NCBI RefSeq assembly: GCF_014805685.1
Contig: NC_060887.1
Span: 18,263,963-18,327,962, forward strand
Origin: Silurus meridionalis
Taxonomy: Eukaryota > Chordata > Actinopteri > Siluriformes > Siluridae
Length of the DNA stretch: 64,000 bases
Direction: 5' to 3'
Within the stretch, counting starts at the first letter, position 1. Each line of letters starts with the position of its first letter. Shown in pieces: positions 13,853 to 35,242 of this stretch. The notes below the pieces were generated by a model that had not been told where the DNA came from, did not search any database, and saw only the letters and a list, made by a program, of their open reading frames with translations. The translations under genes were made by a program, and so were the position numbers.

Positions 13853-15039
13853 TTAATGAACGTAATATACTGTGTCGGTGTCAGAGTCAACGTCTTGCTC
13901 CATATCCACGGGGAAAGAGCAGATACAGCGGTTCCCCAAATCCCCCCAGCACTGTTCACAATAGAATATATTACAGCCCTCAACAGAACAATGCTTAGCC
14001 CTCTGCTGCCTCATAAACTCCACACATACCCAACACCAACACACACCCCAGCCCAACCTTTCCAGTGGAGACAGCAGGATGGACAACACCTGAGAAAGAC
14101 AGAACGTGGACCATGTTAGTGAGAAGATGTCATTTTATTTTAAATTATATATAAATATAAAATCACCTAGGTTCTACATGCATGACTCACTGATTATTTA
14201 ACACAAAATTCTAGATATAAATTTACATAAAGTAGACAGATTAAACTTCAAACCGTATGTTAAAACTGTGAGCATGTTTTTTGTCCTTTTCTAAAGTAAT
14301 TGAAGTGTAAATGCATACACACCGGCTTTGGTGCTTGTCTCCGATGCCTGAGCTGTTTGATCAAGTGGTTGACAAAAGTAATGCGTCTCTGCATCTGAAG
14401 GTTGTAGAGGAAAAGAATCCGTTTCTTCTCTCTCTGCCCAGGACCAAGAAGACAAAAATTATATTAAAGATTTTCTTACATGAGGTGACCATGAAGTAGA
14501 ATATAAAGAAGGAACATAATAAAACTCAAACATTCTTTAAAGTTAGAAAATGGAGGGAGACACAGTGATATAAGCAGTGATCTTTTCTGTATAATAGGGT
14601 TATTGATGATGCAGCTGTTTCAAGCCTGATGGAGCCTCTAATCCTTCTCATAGACACATGGGTCCACAAAACACACTGTGTCTAAAGCTATCAATGTAAA
14701 ACACTCCCCGCTTACGCACATACATATTCCTCTCTACACAACAAAGCCCACATAAGTTGAATGAGAACTATAAGAGATAATACAACAATATGGATTATGC
14801 TGCAGCCATGCTGCATTTTCTATTAATTGTAATGAACTCTGTGAAATGCACTGCAACTTGTGAATAATACTCCAAGCCAAGTCCTGTTATTATATGTAAG
14901 AGCGTTCAACCATTTTGCAAGTGTATCAAAGTGTATCTTATTAATTATTTAGAAGTCAATAACAATAAGTACCAGATGCAAGAAAGAAAGAAGAGGTAAA
15001 AAAAAGTAAAATACTTTTCATCAAAAAGAACAGTTAGTA

Positions 15040-15113
<74 letters not shown>

Positions 15114-15798
15114 CTACTCTAACTATCTTTCCTTGTTGGCCCATCCCTGTTCTCATATCACATGCAGGTTTGAGCGGATGTCATCATATTTTGTCAGCTG
15201 CTCAAAGATCATTAAAAGTACAGTTTAATTCCTGTGTAGCAGAAATAATATGAACATAGGCAAAATCTATTTTTCATCTTAAACAGATGACAGATCAGAG
15301 TCTGTGTAGATAGATTTTGTTTAGATGCTCATATTTCTTTTTGAAATTGGAAAGATTATATACAGGCTTATAATGGGGCATTATATAAGAAGCACTAAGT
15401 GTGTTGTTTCTGATACAAGGCTAGATTAAATCAAATTTATCTGCTACAGTAAGTTATGTAACACTGAGCATTGAGAGTTTACCTATGCAGCAAAATTGAT
15501 TGTGTGCTGCTCTATTCTTGAACATATGACCAAAGCACATAGTAACAATTACGCCATTATCTAATTACTGTATACATATTAAATATATTAATCTTCAGAA
15601 CTAACGCGCATATTAAAATATGTATTGCACTAAATTATCAGTGTTACCTTGGGGAAGTAGAAAGAGGTGATGACTCTGCGTAGGCGGTTTGTATAAACCT
15701 GCAGGCAGCACAGGAACCCCATCAATAACACTGGGATGGTACTCCACAGGTAGTCCGCCTGGCTCAGGGCACGAGGCTGTGGGAGACACTCTGTACAT

Positions 15799-15863
<65 letters not shown>

Positions 15864-18857
15864 ATGCTCTAGTTTGCATCTCAGAAAAGGTAGTAAATAT
15901 TTTGACCCATTCTTCTAACCTTACCCCAACCATAACCTTAATCCAACCCCTAAATTAATCCTGCCCTTACCCTACCACTAACCCTAACCCTATTCTAATG
16001 CTGAACCTAACCAAAGCCTGCTATTTATAAGTGCACCCTACAACATTACAAAAAATCTTAGTGGAAGAGAAAAACATTATTTTGTTAAAAGAATAAGCTT
16101 ATTATAAGATTGAAATGATTAAATATCTTTTTTTATCTGTTAGTCTTTTCACAATGAAAGATATTAGCTAATTTTTCCTTTATTTTAGAACCTCTCTATC
16201 TGTATATTTGTTGCATTGGTGTGGTTATGCATGAGCATATTTCTATATAAAATAACCAGTAGAAATTTACACAGGTGTGTCCAACTTTGCTTACCAACAA
16301 GTTAAAGGACAGCCCTAAATAGAGAGAGGCCAATCCAAGCTCTGAGCTTGTGTTTAAACTGCCTGAACCAGGAAAACTCTGATCATCTTAAAATCACAGC
16401 CATTTTAGCACATCCTGTGACATGCAAATGCATGTTATATTGATTTAACCACTTGCAGACATAGCAGACATCTAAGGCCAGTATGCTGTAGAGCACTTAC
16501 ATCATAAACTGTATCAAATCACAGAATATTAAATCAATGAGCAATACAGGAAGTGGTAGACAGACTTACAGTAAGCCGTATTGTGAATGGACCCTAAATG
16601 TATAATGTTCCACCTTTTAGAGCCAAAAGCTCATGAACTAAATCCAGATCAGTGGATTTTCTGATGCTTGAGAATCAAAAACCCTGTTATAAATGTCCTG
16701 AGACTCTGCCTATGTTCTTAACTTGTTTCTAGATTGAAGTCACTGTCTGGTTTGTATCAGAAAACACTGCTAAGGTCAGCCAGGGGTCAGATAAATGTTG
16801 GATGCCATTGATTTTTTTACTTATACAAAAGGACCAAAATACACCTAATGACCATGTGACCTACAGGGCAATGCACGAAATAATGTGCACAGAATTATAG
16901 AAAGCACAGAAGAAAGAGTCATAAACAAGAAAAAGTCATATACAAAACTAGAGAGACACCTACGCCAGTTACTGGACTGCACATCAAGGTTTGAGGAGGT
17001 GTTGAAGGCACCGATAGTTTTACGCAGGAGCTTAGCTAACATGGATTCTCCTCTAATGTCAATGTGTATGTCATGACTACCTGTAAAACAAGAGAGAATA
17101 GTAGACACAAAATTTCAGAACATTTATAAATAAGTTGATAAAAGTATAACAAACATCTTCATGCATGTGTTATACTCACTTGTAATTGAGTATTCTGTAA
17201 AGGTATGTCTACGGATGATGTCGAAAATGTGGTAAAGGAGTCTATCTGTGGCCAGAAGAACAAATACAAACACGGCCAGAGATACAAACCGGACCAGGCT
17301 TGCTGTCTGATGAGTTAAGAGTAGAGTTGTTGTTATTTTTACATAGAAACATTTTTACATTTTCAAACCATTTTCATTTTCAAAAATTATTGTATTTACT
17401 GAATTTACATTATATTATATTATATTATATTATATTATATTATATTATATTATATTATATTATATTATATTATATTATATTATATTATATTTTGATTGTA
17501 CCACAGGTTGTAGCTCATTGGAATGGATTTTTAGGGTCCAGGGATTAATCAGTCTGCTCTTTTCTGATTTCTTCAAGGGCAATAAGTACCTCTTACCCTG
17601 TAAAATTAGTTTCAGTCTTGAGTTTTAGTTTGGAAAATAAGTAGGATAGTGGTTTAATGAGGAAAAGGCATCTTACCCCTTTCTTTCTCCTTTCATCAAT
17701 CTGTCTAAAGTAGGTTGTAATATGGACGTTGTCAAAGCAGATATCTCTGGTGTATTGTCGTGCATATCCAAAAGCCCTTATATTTAAATAGACATACATA
17801 TAAAAAAAAGAGAAAGCTTTTGTTCAAGACAATTTATTTGAATTTAATCAAAAGTTTTTTTATTAGATGTCAATTTGAGATTTTAAATATTCTAGGTAAT
17901 TTTAACACATTAAATTGGTTAAAAAAAAAATTAGTTCGAACACAGGTAAAAGTTTTTTAAAAATTTATTTTGTATTTAATTGTTTAAGCTTAATTTAAAT
18001 GTGTAATAACAGATGGGGGTGGAAAAAGTGTATACTTACGAAATGAACACAGATACAAATGTGAAAGAGAGGAGGATCTGCACAACTCTGGAAATTTGTT
18101 CAACAGTGTTCCTCCTCTCCTTAAATGTCCTTATCAGATCCTTGCGAAATTCATCCTGAAAAACAGTCTCTCCGAACATCTCATCCTCAAATTTCTGCAC
18201 ATATCACAGGACAAGATTAACAATGCATCGAAAACTATGGTTAAGATATTGTTGGTGAAATAATATGTGATTGAAGGAGCATTTGTAATCTTTGCAATTA
18301 GAAGAAAGAATACAAATATAAAGAATTGTAGCATAGACTAAATTCTGCCAAACAACGGTACCTCAAAGACCACATTGGTGCTAAACTGTTCCCCGAGTTT
18401 ACTGATGGAGGAATCGAGTTTGTCAAAGGTCTGTCCAAAATTTCCTTCGACTGGAATCTGTTCTTCACACCATGGAGTCATTACTGTAGTGAATACATAG
18501 TTGAACCAATAAATACCATAGTAAAGGAACGTGCAAAACCTGGTTAATAGAAACTGAAAGCCTTGAGAAGAAGGCTATACAAATCAGGTCTATCTAACTA
18601 AATGCAATAATCCTCATTACTTAGATATACAATGACTATACAGTGGTTAATGTAACTATTTACCTCTCATAATATTGCAGAGAAAATCAAACTTCATAGG
18701 TACACAAAGGAAATGGTTGATGACAGGGGATTTAATAGTGTCCATGCACTTCAGCCAGGTATCACTGAACCACTCTTTGCAGCGATCGATGCCATTCTTT
18801 ACCACATCTGTGCACAGCATCCATGGCATGGTGTGTATATATACGTTATATACTTGG

Positions 18858-18941
<84 letters not shown>

Positions 18942-20566
18942 TTATATATATATCACACAAAATAGTTTTAAATGTTGCCATTAAATTATATAATGGAGTT
19001 CTACAATTCATATGTCACTTACATTCACAGCGCATCATAGTCTTTGCAGTGTACTGCTCCTGGGTGGTGCTGTTGCCTGTAGCTGTAATATTCTGACCAA
19101 AAGAATCGTAGCCATACTGGCCCATCACTTCATTCCTAATGCCCTGGAACTGTCTACTCACATTTTGAGCCTCTCTCTGAAGTTGCACACTGTCAGCCTG
19201 GTGCAGAGAGAGAAGAATGTGCTTGTTAGAACAATGCATATAAAGAACTTTTTACTAGTTTTTAACTCCATTAAGTTTTATTCAGTTTTATTCAGTTATA
19301 TCTTTCAACTTTCAATATTTCATTTCCTTGTGTGGTTTGTTTTAATTTATATGATGCAAATGTAATATTATTTAGTCCAGTGGGGATGCAGAAAATGAAG
19401 TCCAGGCTAGTAACATCATTTTACTTGTGAACTCACCACTATCTCCTGTAACACCTCAAAAAATGGTTCAGACACCGTCCTCCACAAAATCTTACTGTGT
19501 CCTATTTGCAGGTCAATATTACAGCCCATAGAGAGGACCACATCTTGGACATTATGGTGGATATTGTAGATTGGACCTGAGAAGATAAGTGAAATGAACT
19601 CTAAAATGAAAATGTGTATTTTTAATTACTCTCTCTTGCATCATGATGTGTACATTTAATGATATTCCACTGTAGAGCTAAATGTAGTAAGTTTGATTTG
19701 TTAAGGAAGAAAATGGTATATTTGTAAAGCTTGTCATTGCAATAAAAATGTACAAAATACATTTTTATTCTAGTGAGAAAGCTATTTTATGCTAATAGCA
19801 CTATTTAACCAGGAAAAAATATTTCACTAAATACCAGATTGCATAATGCACAACAGGAACCATTTCAAACCAGTTTTTTTTTTTTACCTTGATAGAGACA
19901 CTGTATTATGAACAAGATCACATAAGCCTGACCACGAGAGCCAAGAATGCTGGGAAACATCAGTAGAACTGAGCAACGAAAATATGAGGACAGCATCCCA
20001 CCTAGGACACACAGTGCTTTAAAAGCACACATACAACACATACATTAAGTACGCACCCACGGCCTATTTCAGGTCAAAGTTCGCATCAGCAAACCAAGTG
20101 TATGAAAGTTGTGAAAGTTTTTTTACATACCTATAAAAACATATCCAAATATGAATTTGTGAAAGTTACTCAGTGAAATGTTGTGCATGAGTCCAAGAAA
20201 CAAAGCTATAATAAAGAAAATGGGGGAAAAACATTTATACTGTGTATTTACTTTCAAATTTACATTCATAAATCTTTACAACAGCACAGTACGCTCTCAC
20301 CAATCCCACTGATGGCTCCAAATGCAGCTCCTATTAAAAGCCTGGCCAAGGGGAAATCAGATGTTGGTCCGAACAGGAATCTGTGTGCCACGTCAGGCAG
20401 GATACACTTACTGACTTTCTCTAATGCTTTATAGGTAAATAAAAAAATACATTGTCAAATTAAACATTAATATCAATACCAAGATTATTACAAAATAACA
20501 TTGTTAAGGTAAGTATATACTTGAATGTGGTGCTTTTTTTCGATATTTCCTTCGTGCTTCCTCCAT
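13853..20566 (-). CDS. dcst1: DC-STAMP domain-containing protein 1
   Basis: Fifteen coding exons on the minus strand, all phases agreeing: 20566-20521, 20426-20301, 20205-20131, 20001-19888, 19576-19437, 19197-19023, 18807-18664, 18483-18362, 18194-18040, 17776-17677, 17306-17180, 17080-16964, 15790-15648, 14433-14323, 14089-13853. The predicted protein is 643 aa; human DCST1 is about 700. It is a multipass membrane protein. Exon 8 has the family block IPVEGNFGQTFD, exon 13 has QVYTNRLRRVITSFYFPK, and the last exon encodes a C-terminal Cys-rich RING-like domain (CWVC...CNIFYCEQCW...CIC). DCST1 acts with DCST2 in sperm-egg fusion, and human DCST1 is also reported as an E3 ligase for STAT2. The start was chosen as the only ATG in the first open exon. 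The donor of exon 12 (C then GTAGGT) is slightly weak but gives the right phase. Confidence 0.92.
15043..15112. repeat. (TA)n microsatellite
   Basis: About 35 TA units in dcst1 intron 13 (between the exons at 15790-15648 and 14433-14323). Confidence 0.95.
15800..15859. repeat. (CA)n microsatellite next to dcst1 exon 13
   Basis: About 30 CA units lying only about 10 bp from the exon boundary at 15790. On the minus strand the tract reads (TG)n directly before the acceptor AG, replacing the usual polypyrimidine tract. Confidence 0.95.
17410..17490. repeat. (TATAT)n pentanucleotide repeat
   Basis: About 16 perfect tandem units of a five-base AT motif (tatat/atatt register) in dcst1 intron 10, between the exons at 17776-17677 and 17306-17180. 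Confidence 0.95.
18867..18937. repeat. (TA)n microsatellite
   Basis: About 35 TA units in dcst1 intron 6, about 60 bp from exon 7 (18807). Tyr-Ile repeat ORFs across it are artefacts. Confidence 0.95.
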
Positions 20567-20895
20567 TTCTCGATTCCTCTGTCTACTGGAAAAATCAGCA
20601 CCTTCCAAAAAAAATGTCAGTTGAAAAGTGATGTAAGACTGTTTTTGTTTACATTTGAAAGTATTCTTTCAAAACCAGCAGTTTATATACTACCTGCAAT
20701 TTCCTGAGATTGGGTGTGTTTTATCAGCTAAGAAAGGGATTATACATAAAGTTTTGGCAATGCGTCCTCAAAGGGCAAGATCAGCTGGACGTTTGACGAA
20801 GGTACAAAAAAAAGTCAAAAACAATATAGAAGAAGTAAAACTAGCTGCTTGAAAGTTTAACCTTAATACATTTCATTTCGATTTGTTTTGACAGG
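20567..20895. promoter_or_regulatory. Divergent dcst1/dcst2 promoter region
   Basis: This stretch of 329 bp separates the dcst1 start codon (20566, minus) from the dcst2 start codon (20896, plus). Both 5' untranslated leaders and the core promoters must lie here unless further upstream exons exist. A good donor (gacgaag/gtacaa) at about 20802 and the acceptor ending in cag just before 20895 suggest a 5' untranslated dcst2 exon with a short intron. The pair is also head-to-head in human. Confidence 0.6.
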
Positions 20896-29784
<8,889 letters not shown>

Positions 29785-29982
29785 GTCAACTGTTTTTGAA
29801 CTTAGCACAAGCAAACACTTATCGAAAGCTGAAGTTTACAGAGAAAAAGACAAATCAAAAAGAACATTTTACGATCATATTTTGAATGCAATTGACAGTT
29901 TTTTTTATTTATCCAGTTATGAACAAACTGACATTGATTTGGTCAGATATATATCTTTAATAATTGTACCTTATTGTGATGC

Positions 29983-29986
<4 letters not shown>

Positions 29987-30028
<42 letters not shown>

Positions 30029-30036
30029 ATAATATA

Positions 30037-30093
<57 letters not shown>
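29987..30093. repeat. Compound (CA)n / (TA)n microsatellite
   Basis: A (CA)n run at 29987-30024 is followed by an AT-rich link and (TA)n at about 30043-30093. It abuts the left arm of the inverted repeat that starts at 30092. Confidence 0.95.
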
Positions 30094-30095
<2 letters not shown>

Positions 30096-30201
30096 TACAA
30101 AAGCCATTGTACATGAGCATGAAAGTTTTTGTTGGGTTCATATGTATATACATATATATATAAAACAAGTTCATGCTCATGTACAATGGCTTTTGTATGA
30201 T
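30092..30201. repeat. Perfect 32-bp inverted repeat
   Basis: The left arm at 30092-30123 and the right arm at 30170-30201 are exact reverse complements over 32 bp, with a 46-bp spacer that itself contains the palindromic tatgtatatacata. The arms contain gccattgtacatgagcat and its complement. It could form a long hairpin or cruciform. No transposase or known family is recognised. Confidence 0.9.
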
Positions 30202-30299
30202 TCTCTATTATTATATTGCATACCACAATAACATTGTTTAATTTCTCAGCATTATCAGTAGCAAAAGTATTGTATTGTTTGTGCTATTTGAGTTCATTC

Positions 30300-30665
30300 A
30301 AGGTGACATGGTGGCACAGCTCCAGGGTCCTAGGTTCAATTCTAAGGCCAGGTTATTGTCTGTGTAGCGTTTATGTGAAAAGTCTCCTAGTGTCCTCATG
30401 TTTTTTTTCACTATGTTCTCTGGTTTCACCCCCACTCAAAAAACAAACAAAACAAAAACAAACTTACTTAACTGTTTATGCTAAATTGCCCCTAAAAATA
30501 AATGACCAATGTGCATAAATACAAGTGCACTGTGCTGTGCAATGGACTAGCATTGCATTTGAAGTGTCTCCTTACTTTGTGGCCAGTACTAAATGGGCTC
30601 TAGACCCATAACCCTGATCAGGATAAAGTCCATCCTAAAGCTCAATGAAATAGTGAGTGAATGAG
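30300..30665 (+). mobile_element. Decayed dispersed repeat (SINE-like)
   Basis: It has the sequence order of a common fish repeat: ggtggcacagctccagggtc, a ggttcaattc box-B-like part, then aaattgcccct, caatggactagcattgcatt, ccctgatcaggataaa and a (gtgaatga)n tail. It is diverged, with indels. A reverse-orientation copy lies at about 35243-35545. Confidence 0.6.
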
Positions 30666-31800
30666 TGAATTTGGTCAATAAAAGGCAACCATTAAAACTG
30701 TGTTAGGAGCAAACACATGTTACCATTTAAATGTAATACATGGTATGGTATCACAGAGACTCCAGTGATGAGGAGCGTGTGGGGCAGCTGAGACATCAAC
30801 ACGCATCGATCAGAACCCTGATAGTATGAGTCTGATGAGAAGGCACGTGTCCGTGGAAATGGAACCCTGAGTGATTCAGACACCTGCACTTTTAAACCCA
30901 GGTAGTAGTCACTTTATCAGTCTACACAGAAGATACACCATATCGCAAGACATTTATGTTTTTCTTGTGTGTGTGCATTTCGTTGACAGAGACAGTGAAG
31001 ACCAGTGCCATGGCTTACACATAGCAAAGTTTGAAAAGATAGTTTGAGACTTGTGCAAGACAGAGGCTACCCTACAAGACCAGATTTGTCAACAGCATTA
31101 ACCCAATAATTGTATAAAACTTCTCAGTCTAGTGTTAGTGTTTTTCATTGCAAAACTTTAGAAAAGCTTTTGTTTTTCAGATGTCCTATGATAATGTGGT
31201 CTGGCTGGTTGGATGTTGAGTTATTGCTTGAGTTTTTCATGGCCTTTGGCTTTTAGGAATTCCCGGTATGGGCGCTTTAACACTAAAACAAATATTTCAG
31301 GATTTCCAAATCTATCTTAGGATCTTTGACTTGTTCTATGACATGACAAAAATACTAAGCAAACAATTCCTGCTGGCATACAAATCTTCTTATTTCCTAT
31401 TTTACACCGATGTACTCTCTCTTTTATTTGAACCCACTGCACCTTGTTGATGGTGATGTTTTCTCCAAGATTGTTGTAAAGCAGAAATCAAATAAAATCT
31501 GTATTTCAAGTTATATTAAGAACGGTCACTGAATTATAGTTTTTTTTTTTTTTTTGCCGCACTCGGTTTTAAATCAAAAGAATCACAACTCGGACGACAC
31601 CGCACTGAGTATCGTTCGAGTGCGGTGGTTCAAAAGAGTCGACTCTTTTAAGTGACTCGCGTCATTCAAGGCAGAAGGACTGACGTGGAAAAGGGAGGAA
31701 GATAAGGGGACTGTCCGCACGCAGGGCGGTGAGAAAACACCGTCACTGAGCTTCACTCACCTAATTCTCTCTCTCGACATCAGGAGACTAAACGGACGCA

Positions 31801-32863
31801 ATGGCACCAAAGGTAAATGCCTACTATTTCCTCCCCCCCTGATTTCATATGGTTTGCATTTGCATGGTTTATAACTGTTTCATCATATTAGTGTGTACAG
31901 TTGTTTGAAATGTACTGTTTATTCGTCTGATCTGGTTGGATTTCATCAGTAGAAATTGTTGCAATTGTATGTATGTACAGTTTGAAACAGTTTTTAATAC
32001 ACTAACTTTTACAATGATGGTCACCTATAATGCATTTTTGGACCATAAAACACTATATAAGCCTGCTTCTTTGCTTTAGACTTACTTATAATCCATAATT
32101 AACCCCCTACAGGTTTTTAATTCTTAAATATTTGAAAAGAATTCTTTTTATGATATGAATTTTGTTACCAGAAAGTTTACTTTTCATGCAATAGGTAATC
32201 CTACATAATAATATTTTTATGAAATCTGTGATCTCAATATCCTAAGGGCAGATTTCTACTACTATGGCCATACCAGAGTTAAAATTGGTTGCAGGCCAAC
32301 GCCCATAAAGCAAATAGTACTGCATTGTTGCGAACGCTCTAGTCCAACCTGGTGTAACTGCTTCCTGAGTTCATTGTCTAGGCTCACTTACCTGTTTAGG
32401 TAAAGAGGATCTCCCCCCCCCCACACACACACATGCTGTGAGTAACATGGCTATGAATCCTGTTATACATCAGTGCATAAAAACCAAGTTTTGATTATTG
32501 GAAAAGGTCAGGATCAGCTTAAAATTAAGTTTGAACATTGTTTTCAGCAGTCTGCTAAAACATTGCTGTCTTAGTAGTATTTCAATCTGTTTTAGGCTGT
32601 TTTGAAGCACACATTAAAAGATTATAGCACAGAGAGCTTATCCAAGTACAAAAGAATTTGGGGTATGACTGGAGAACAGCTGTTAATCTTTTAGGCATTC
32701 TTCGGAGCAAGCTACAAAAGTGATTGTGGCTAAGATTAAAAGTAGCATCTCAGCGCTTTAAGATATGCAATCTAATGGGATCAGACTGCAGCCTAAACCC
32801 GTCACAAATCTAAAGAAGATTTCGGTCTAGTTTTAATGCAGAATGTAGGATCAACTGTGTCTC

Positions 32864-32943
<80 letters not shown>

Positions 32944-33871
32944 ATTATGTGGAATCCCTATAATACTGAAACACTATAATGTATGAACATTACATGGTGC
33001 TATTGTTTTGCTATGTTCCAACACTGGTTTGAAATCTTCTTATTGTTAGTTACTGTACACTTTTTTGGAAATGAAAATAATGGTCAATTTAACAAGTAAA
33101 ACCAAAATTGTTATTTTGTTTTACCTGTTCGTATGAAAATATTAGAAAAGTGTAAAATTTCTGTTATCATTGTTCACTACAATGAACAAATGATACTTTA
33201 GCAACTGAATATATCTTAAATAAAGGAAAAGTCTAACAAATTGTAGAACATTTTTATTTTATTCCTAGACATATTTACTCAAAAATGAGCATATATCGTA
33301 CGACAATCTAATGAAGATACACTTTAATTTGCCTATATTCGATATATTTCTTTTGGCTAAGATATTGTTTGTTGCTGTTCCAAATTTTGTGTAATTTAAG
33401 ACATTCCTTCAGTACACAGATCTAGAACTGGCCATCAACACCATAGTAACCCAGTTCCATGCAGCCTCAGCTAATGAAGCTTCAGCTCTGACAGTAAACG
33501 AGTTCCAGGGCATGCTATCCAAAGAACTGCCTTCAGTGGTAGGTATCATTTACCACTGTAAACTCACATTAACCTAAAGGAAGCTGTGATTTAAAACTTT
33601 ACTATATTCAGAATTCCCTCAGCCTTCTTTGATCAGTATAATACACTGAAACCATTATATAAATATGACCATAATAAAGATTTATTTGCTTCTTTAACAG
33701 ACTCCAAAGGACCAGGAAGGTCTTAACAAGATTCTGAGTGAGATGGATGTGGCAGAGGGGCAGGAAGTGACCTTTGAGAACTTTTGGAACCTGGTGAATT
33801 CCTATGCCACCTCTCAGTTTGGGCTGCTTCAGAAAGATAAAAGTGTTAAATGCAATTGCCTGTTACTCTGA
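31801..33871 (+). CDS. S100-family protein with C-terminal CLLL prenylation-type box
   Basis: Three coding exons in phase 0: 31801-31812, 33413-33538 and 33701-33871, giving 102 aa. The start MAPK is split from the rest by a 1.6 kb intron. YTDLELAINTIVTQF (residues 5-19) is the S100 helix I signature. The second intron falls between the two EF-hands, as usual in S100 genes. The second EF loop (DVAEGQEVTFEN) lacks several calcium ligands, including the terminal Glu. The FENFWNLV segment recalls S100A13/A14/A16, so calcium binding is doubtful. The tail KDKSVKCNCLLL ends in a CaaX box with Leu last, which predicts geranylgeranylation, with an extra Cys two residues upstream. Such a tail is unusual for S100 proteins. 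The orthologue is not assigned. Confidence 0.85.
32869..32939. repeat. Compound (TG)n(AG)n microsatellite
   Basis: A (TG)n run passes straight into (GA)n within S100-like intron 1. It has the same architecture as the tract at 47364-47500. Confidence 0.95.
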
Positions 33872-34914
33872 AACTTAGGCAAGTGAATAAGAAAAGCATA
33901 CTGCTCCCACCAGCCCCTCCCAGTTCATGTGGGTGCAATGCTGTTCCAGCAGGCTCCTGTTCCAACTTCCTTTGCCTTATCATCAACATGTTATCAGATT
34001 CTTTAGACAAAAATTTAGCCACACCTGTAACCTGAATGGCTAAACATTGCCAACATTGTTAGTGTCACATACACATGATATTTGTTACCAATATGTGAAG
34101 AAGCAGCTTTTATATTTACTAATATGCTTTGGTGCTGCACGATTAATGGTTAAACGTTTCTGATTTAACCTTCTCATCATGATATTTTTGTACAATGATG
34201 ATATCTGCACGAATTATTGTGTTGTATGACACTTTTTTTTTTGACGTGTCTCTTTTATACATACTACACTTTTGTACAATGGTAAATATAAATTAGTATG
34301 TAAAATTATACAAAAGATATATGTTGGCATCTAGTTAAATATATATCAATAAAAAGATATATTGAAATAAATGCAGAAGCATTCGGTGAGTGAGTATATT
34401 TTCTTGCATGCAGTTCTGGGTTAAATTTGTTATCGTCATTATTTATGATCTCTTTCTTACATGTCTGCTAGGGTGTCTTACTTTGTACAAAAATTGGCAG
34501 TACTCTGTTTAGAAAGTTCCATGGTCATGAGACCACAATAGTTAAGCTGACCATATGGTTTTGTTCTCAAAATATCTTCAGAGGATATTTGTCCCAGCAG
34601 CAGTAAGCCTACATTTCCTGCAGGGGTCAGTGTAGCCCTTATGTAGTCTCCAACAACTATTCTAGTGCAACAGTTTTCCTACTTTACATATAAATATTCA
34701 GCAATATACAAAAGTTGGCTTTGCATTTTTGTATTCTTTTTGACAATTTCTTTGGCTTTTGTGACAGAATCTACATACATAAATCTAGTTGGTTATGTTC
34801 ATTTTCCCTAAGACAGCCAGTCATCTTGAGAAAGCTGCTCCATCTATTGCTCCAGCTGTTCTTCAGCTGTCCTACATGTTCCAGAATTTTTTATGATTTT
34901 CTGCTGTTCAGTTT

Positions 34915-34920
34915 AATAAA
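34915..34920 (+). terminator. Polyadenylation signal, S100-like gene
   Basis: AATAAA followed by a GT-rich stretch (gtttattttgtc). An earlier AATAAA near 34350 could be an alternative. Confidence 0.5.
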
Positions 34921-35242
34921 GTTTATTTTGTCCCACCACACTGACCTCTTTGTTTGAGAAATGTTAAATACATTTTAAACCTGAATGTCAAATCTGAATC
35001 TCAACCAGACTAATGATAGACCAATTCATAATAATAGTATGTATAAAAGTTACTGTTGTGACGCATTTAAATAATGATTCCAATATCTGATTACAAGCAT
35101 GTCTACATTGATGTCTATAGTGACAAGCCCTACATCACTTTAGCCTTCAGCTATATTTTCACATTCACATGCTCTACTTTAAATTTGCATACAAAAGCAA
35201 AAAATAAATAAAAAGTAATGATGCTTAAATCTCTCTTGCAAA

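Larger units (their letters stand above)
29785..31800. other. Region between dcst2 stop and S100-like start
   Basis: It contains paired CA/TA tracts, a 32-bp perfect inverted repeat (30092-30201) and a decayed dispersed repeat (30300-30665). A CpG-richer stretch at 31550-31800 is the probable S100-like 5' untranslated and promoter region. No other gene is seen. Confidence 0.55.

Noticed and set aside
15613..15958. Open frames of Val-Cys and Thr-His repeats
   Set aside because: Translations of the (CA)n microsatellite; the real coding sequence here is dcst1 exon 13 on the minus strand.
15905..16020. Telomere-like taaccctaaccct phrases
   Set aside because: Only about two exact TAACCC units in a loosely related stretch; too few for an interstitial telomere.
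18675..19096. Open frames with long Tyr-Ile repeats
   Set aside because: Produced by the (TA)n tract; flanking residues come from reading dcst1 exons 6 and 7 on the wrong strand.
20761..20802. Upstream start for dcst2 (MRPQRARSAGRLTK)
   Set aside because: Splicing to the next exon puts it out of frame with the conserved sequence, and MKLHSQ at 20896 matches the family N-terminus in length.
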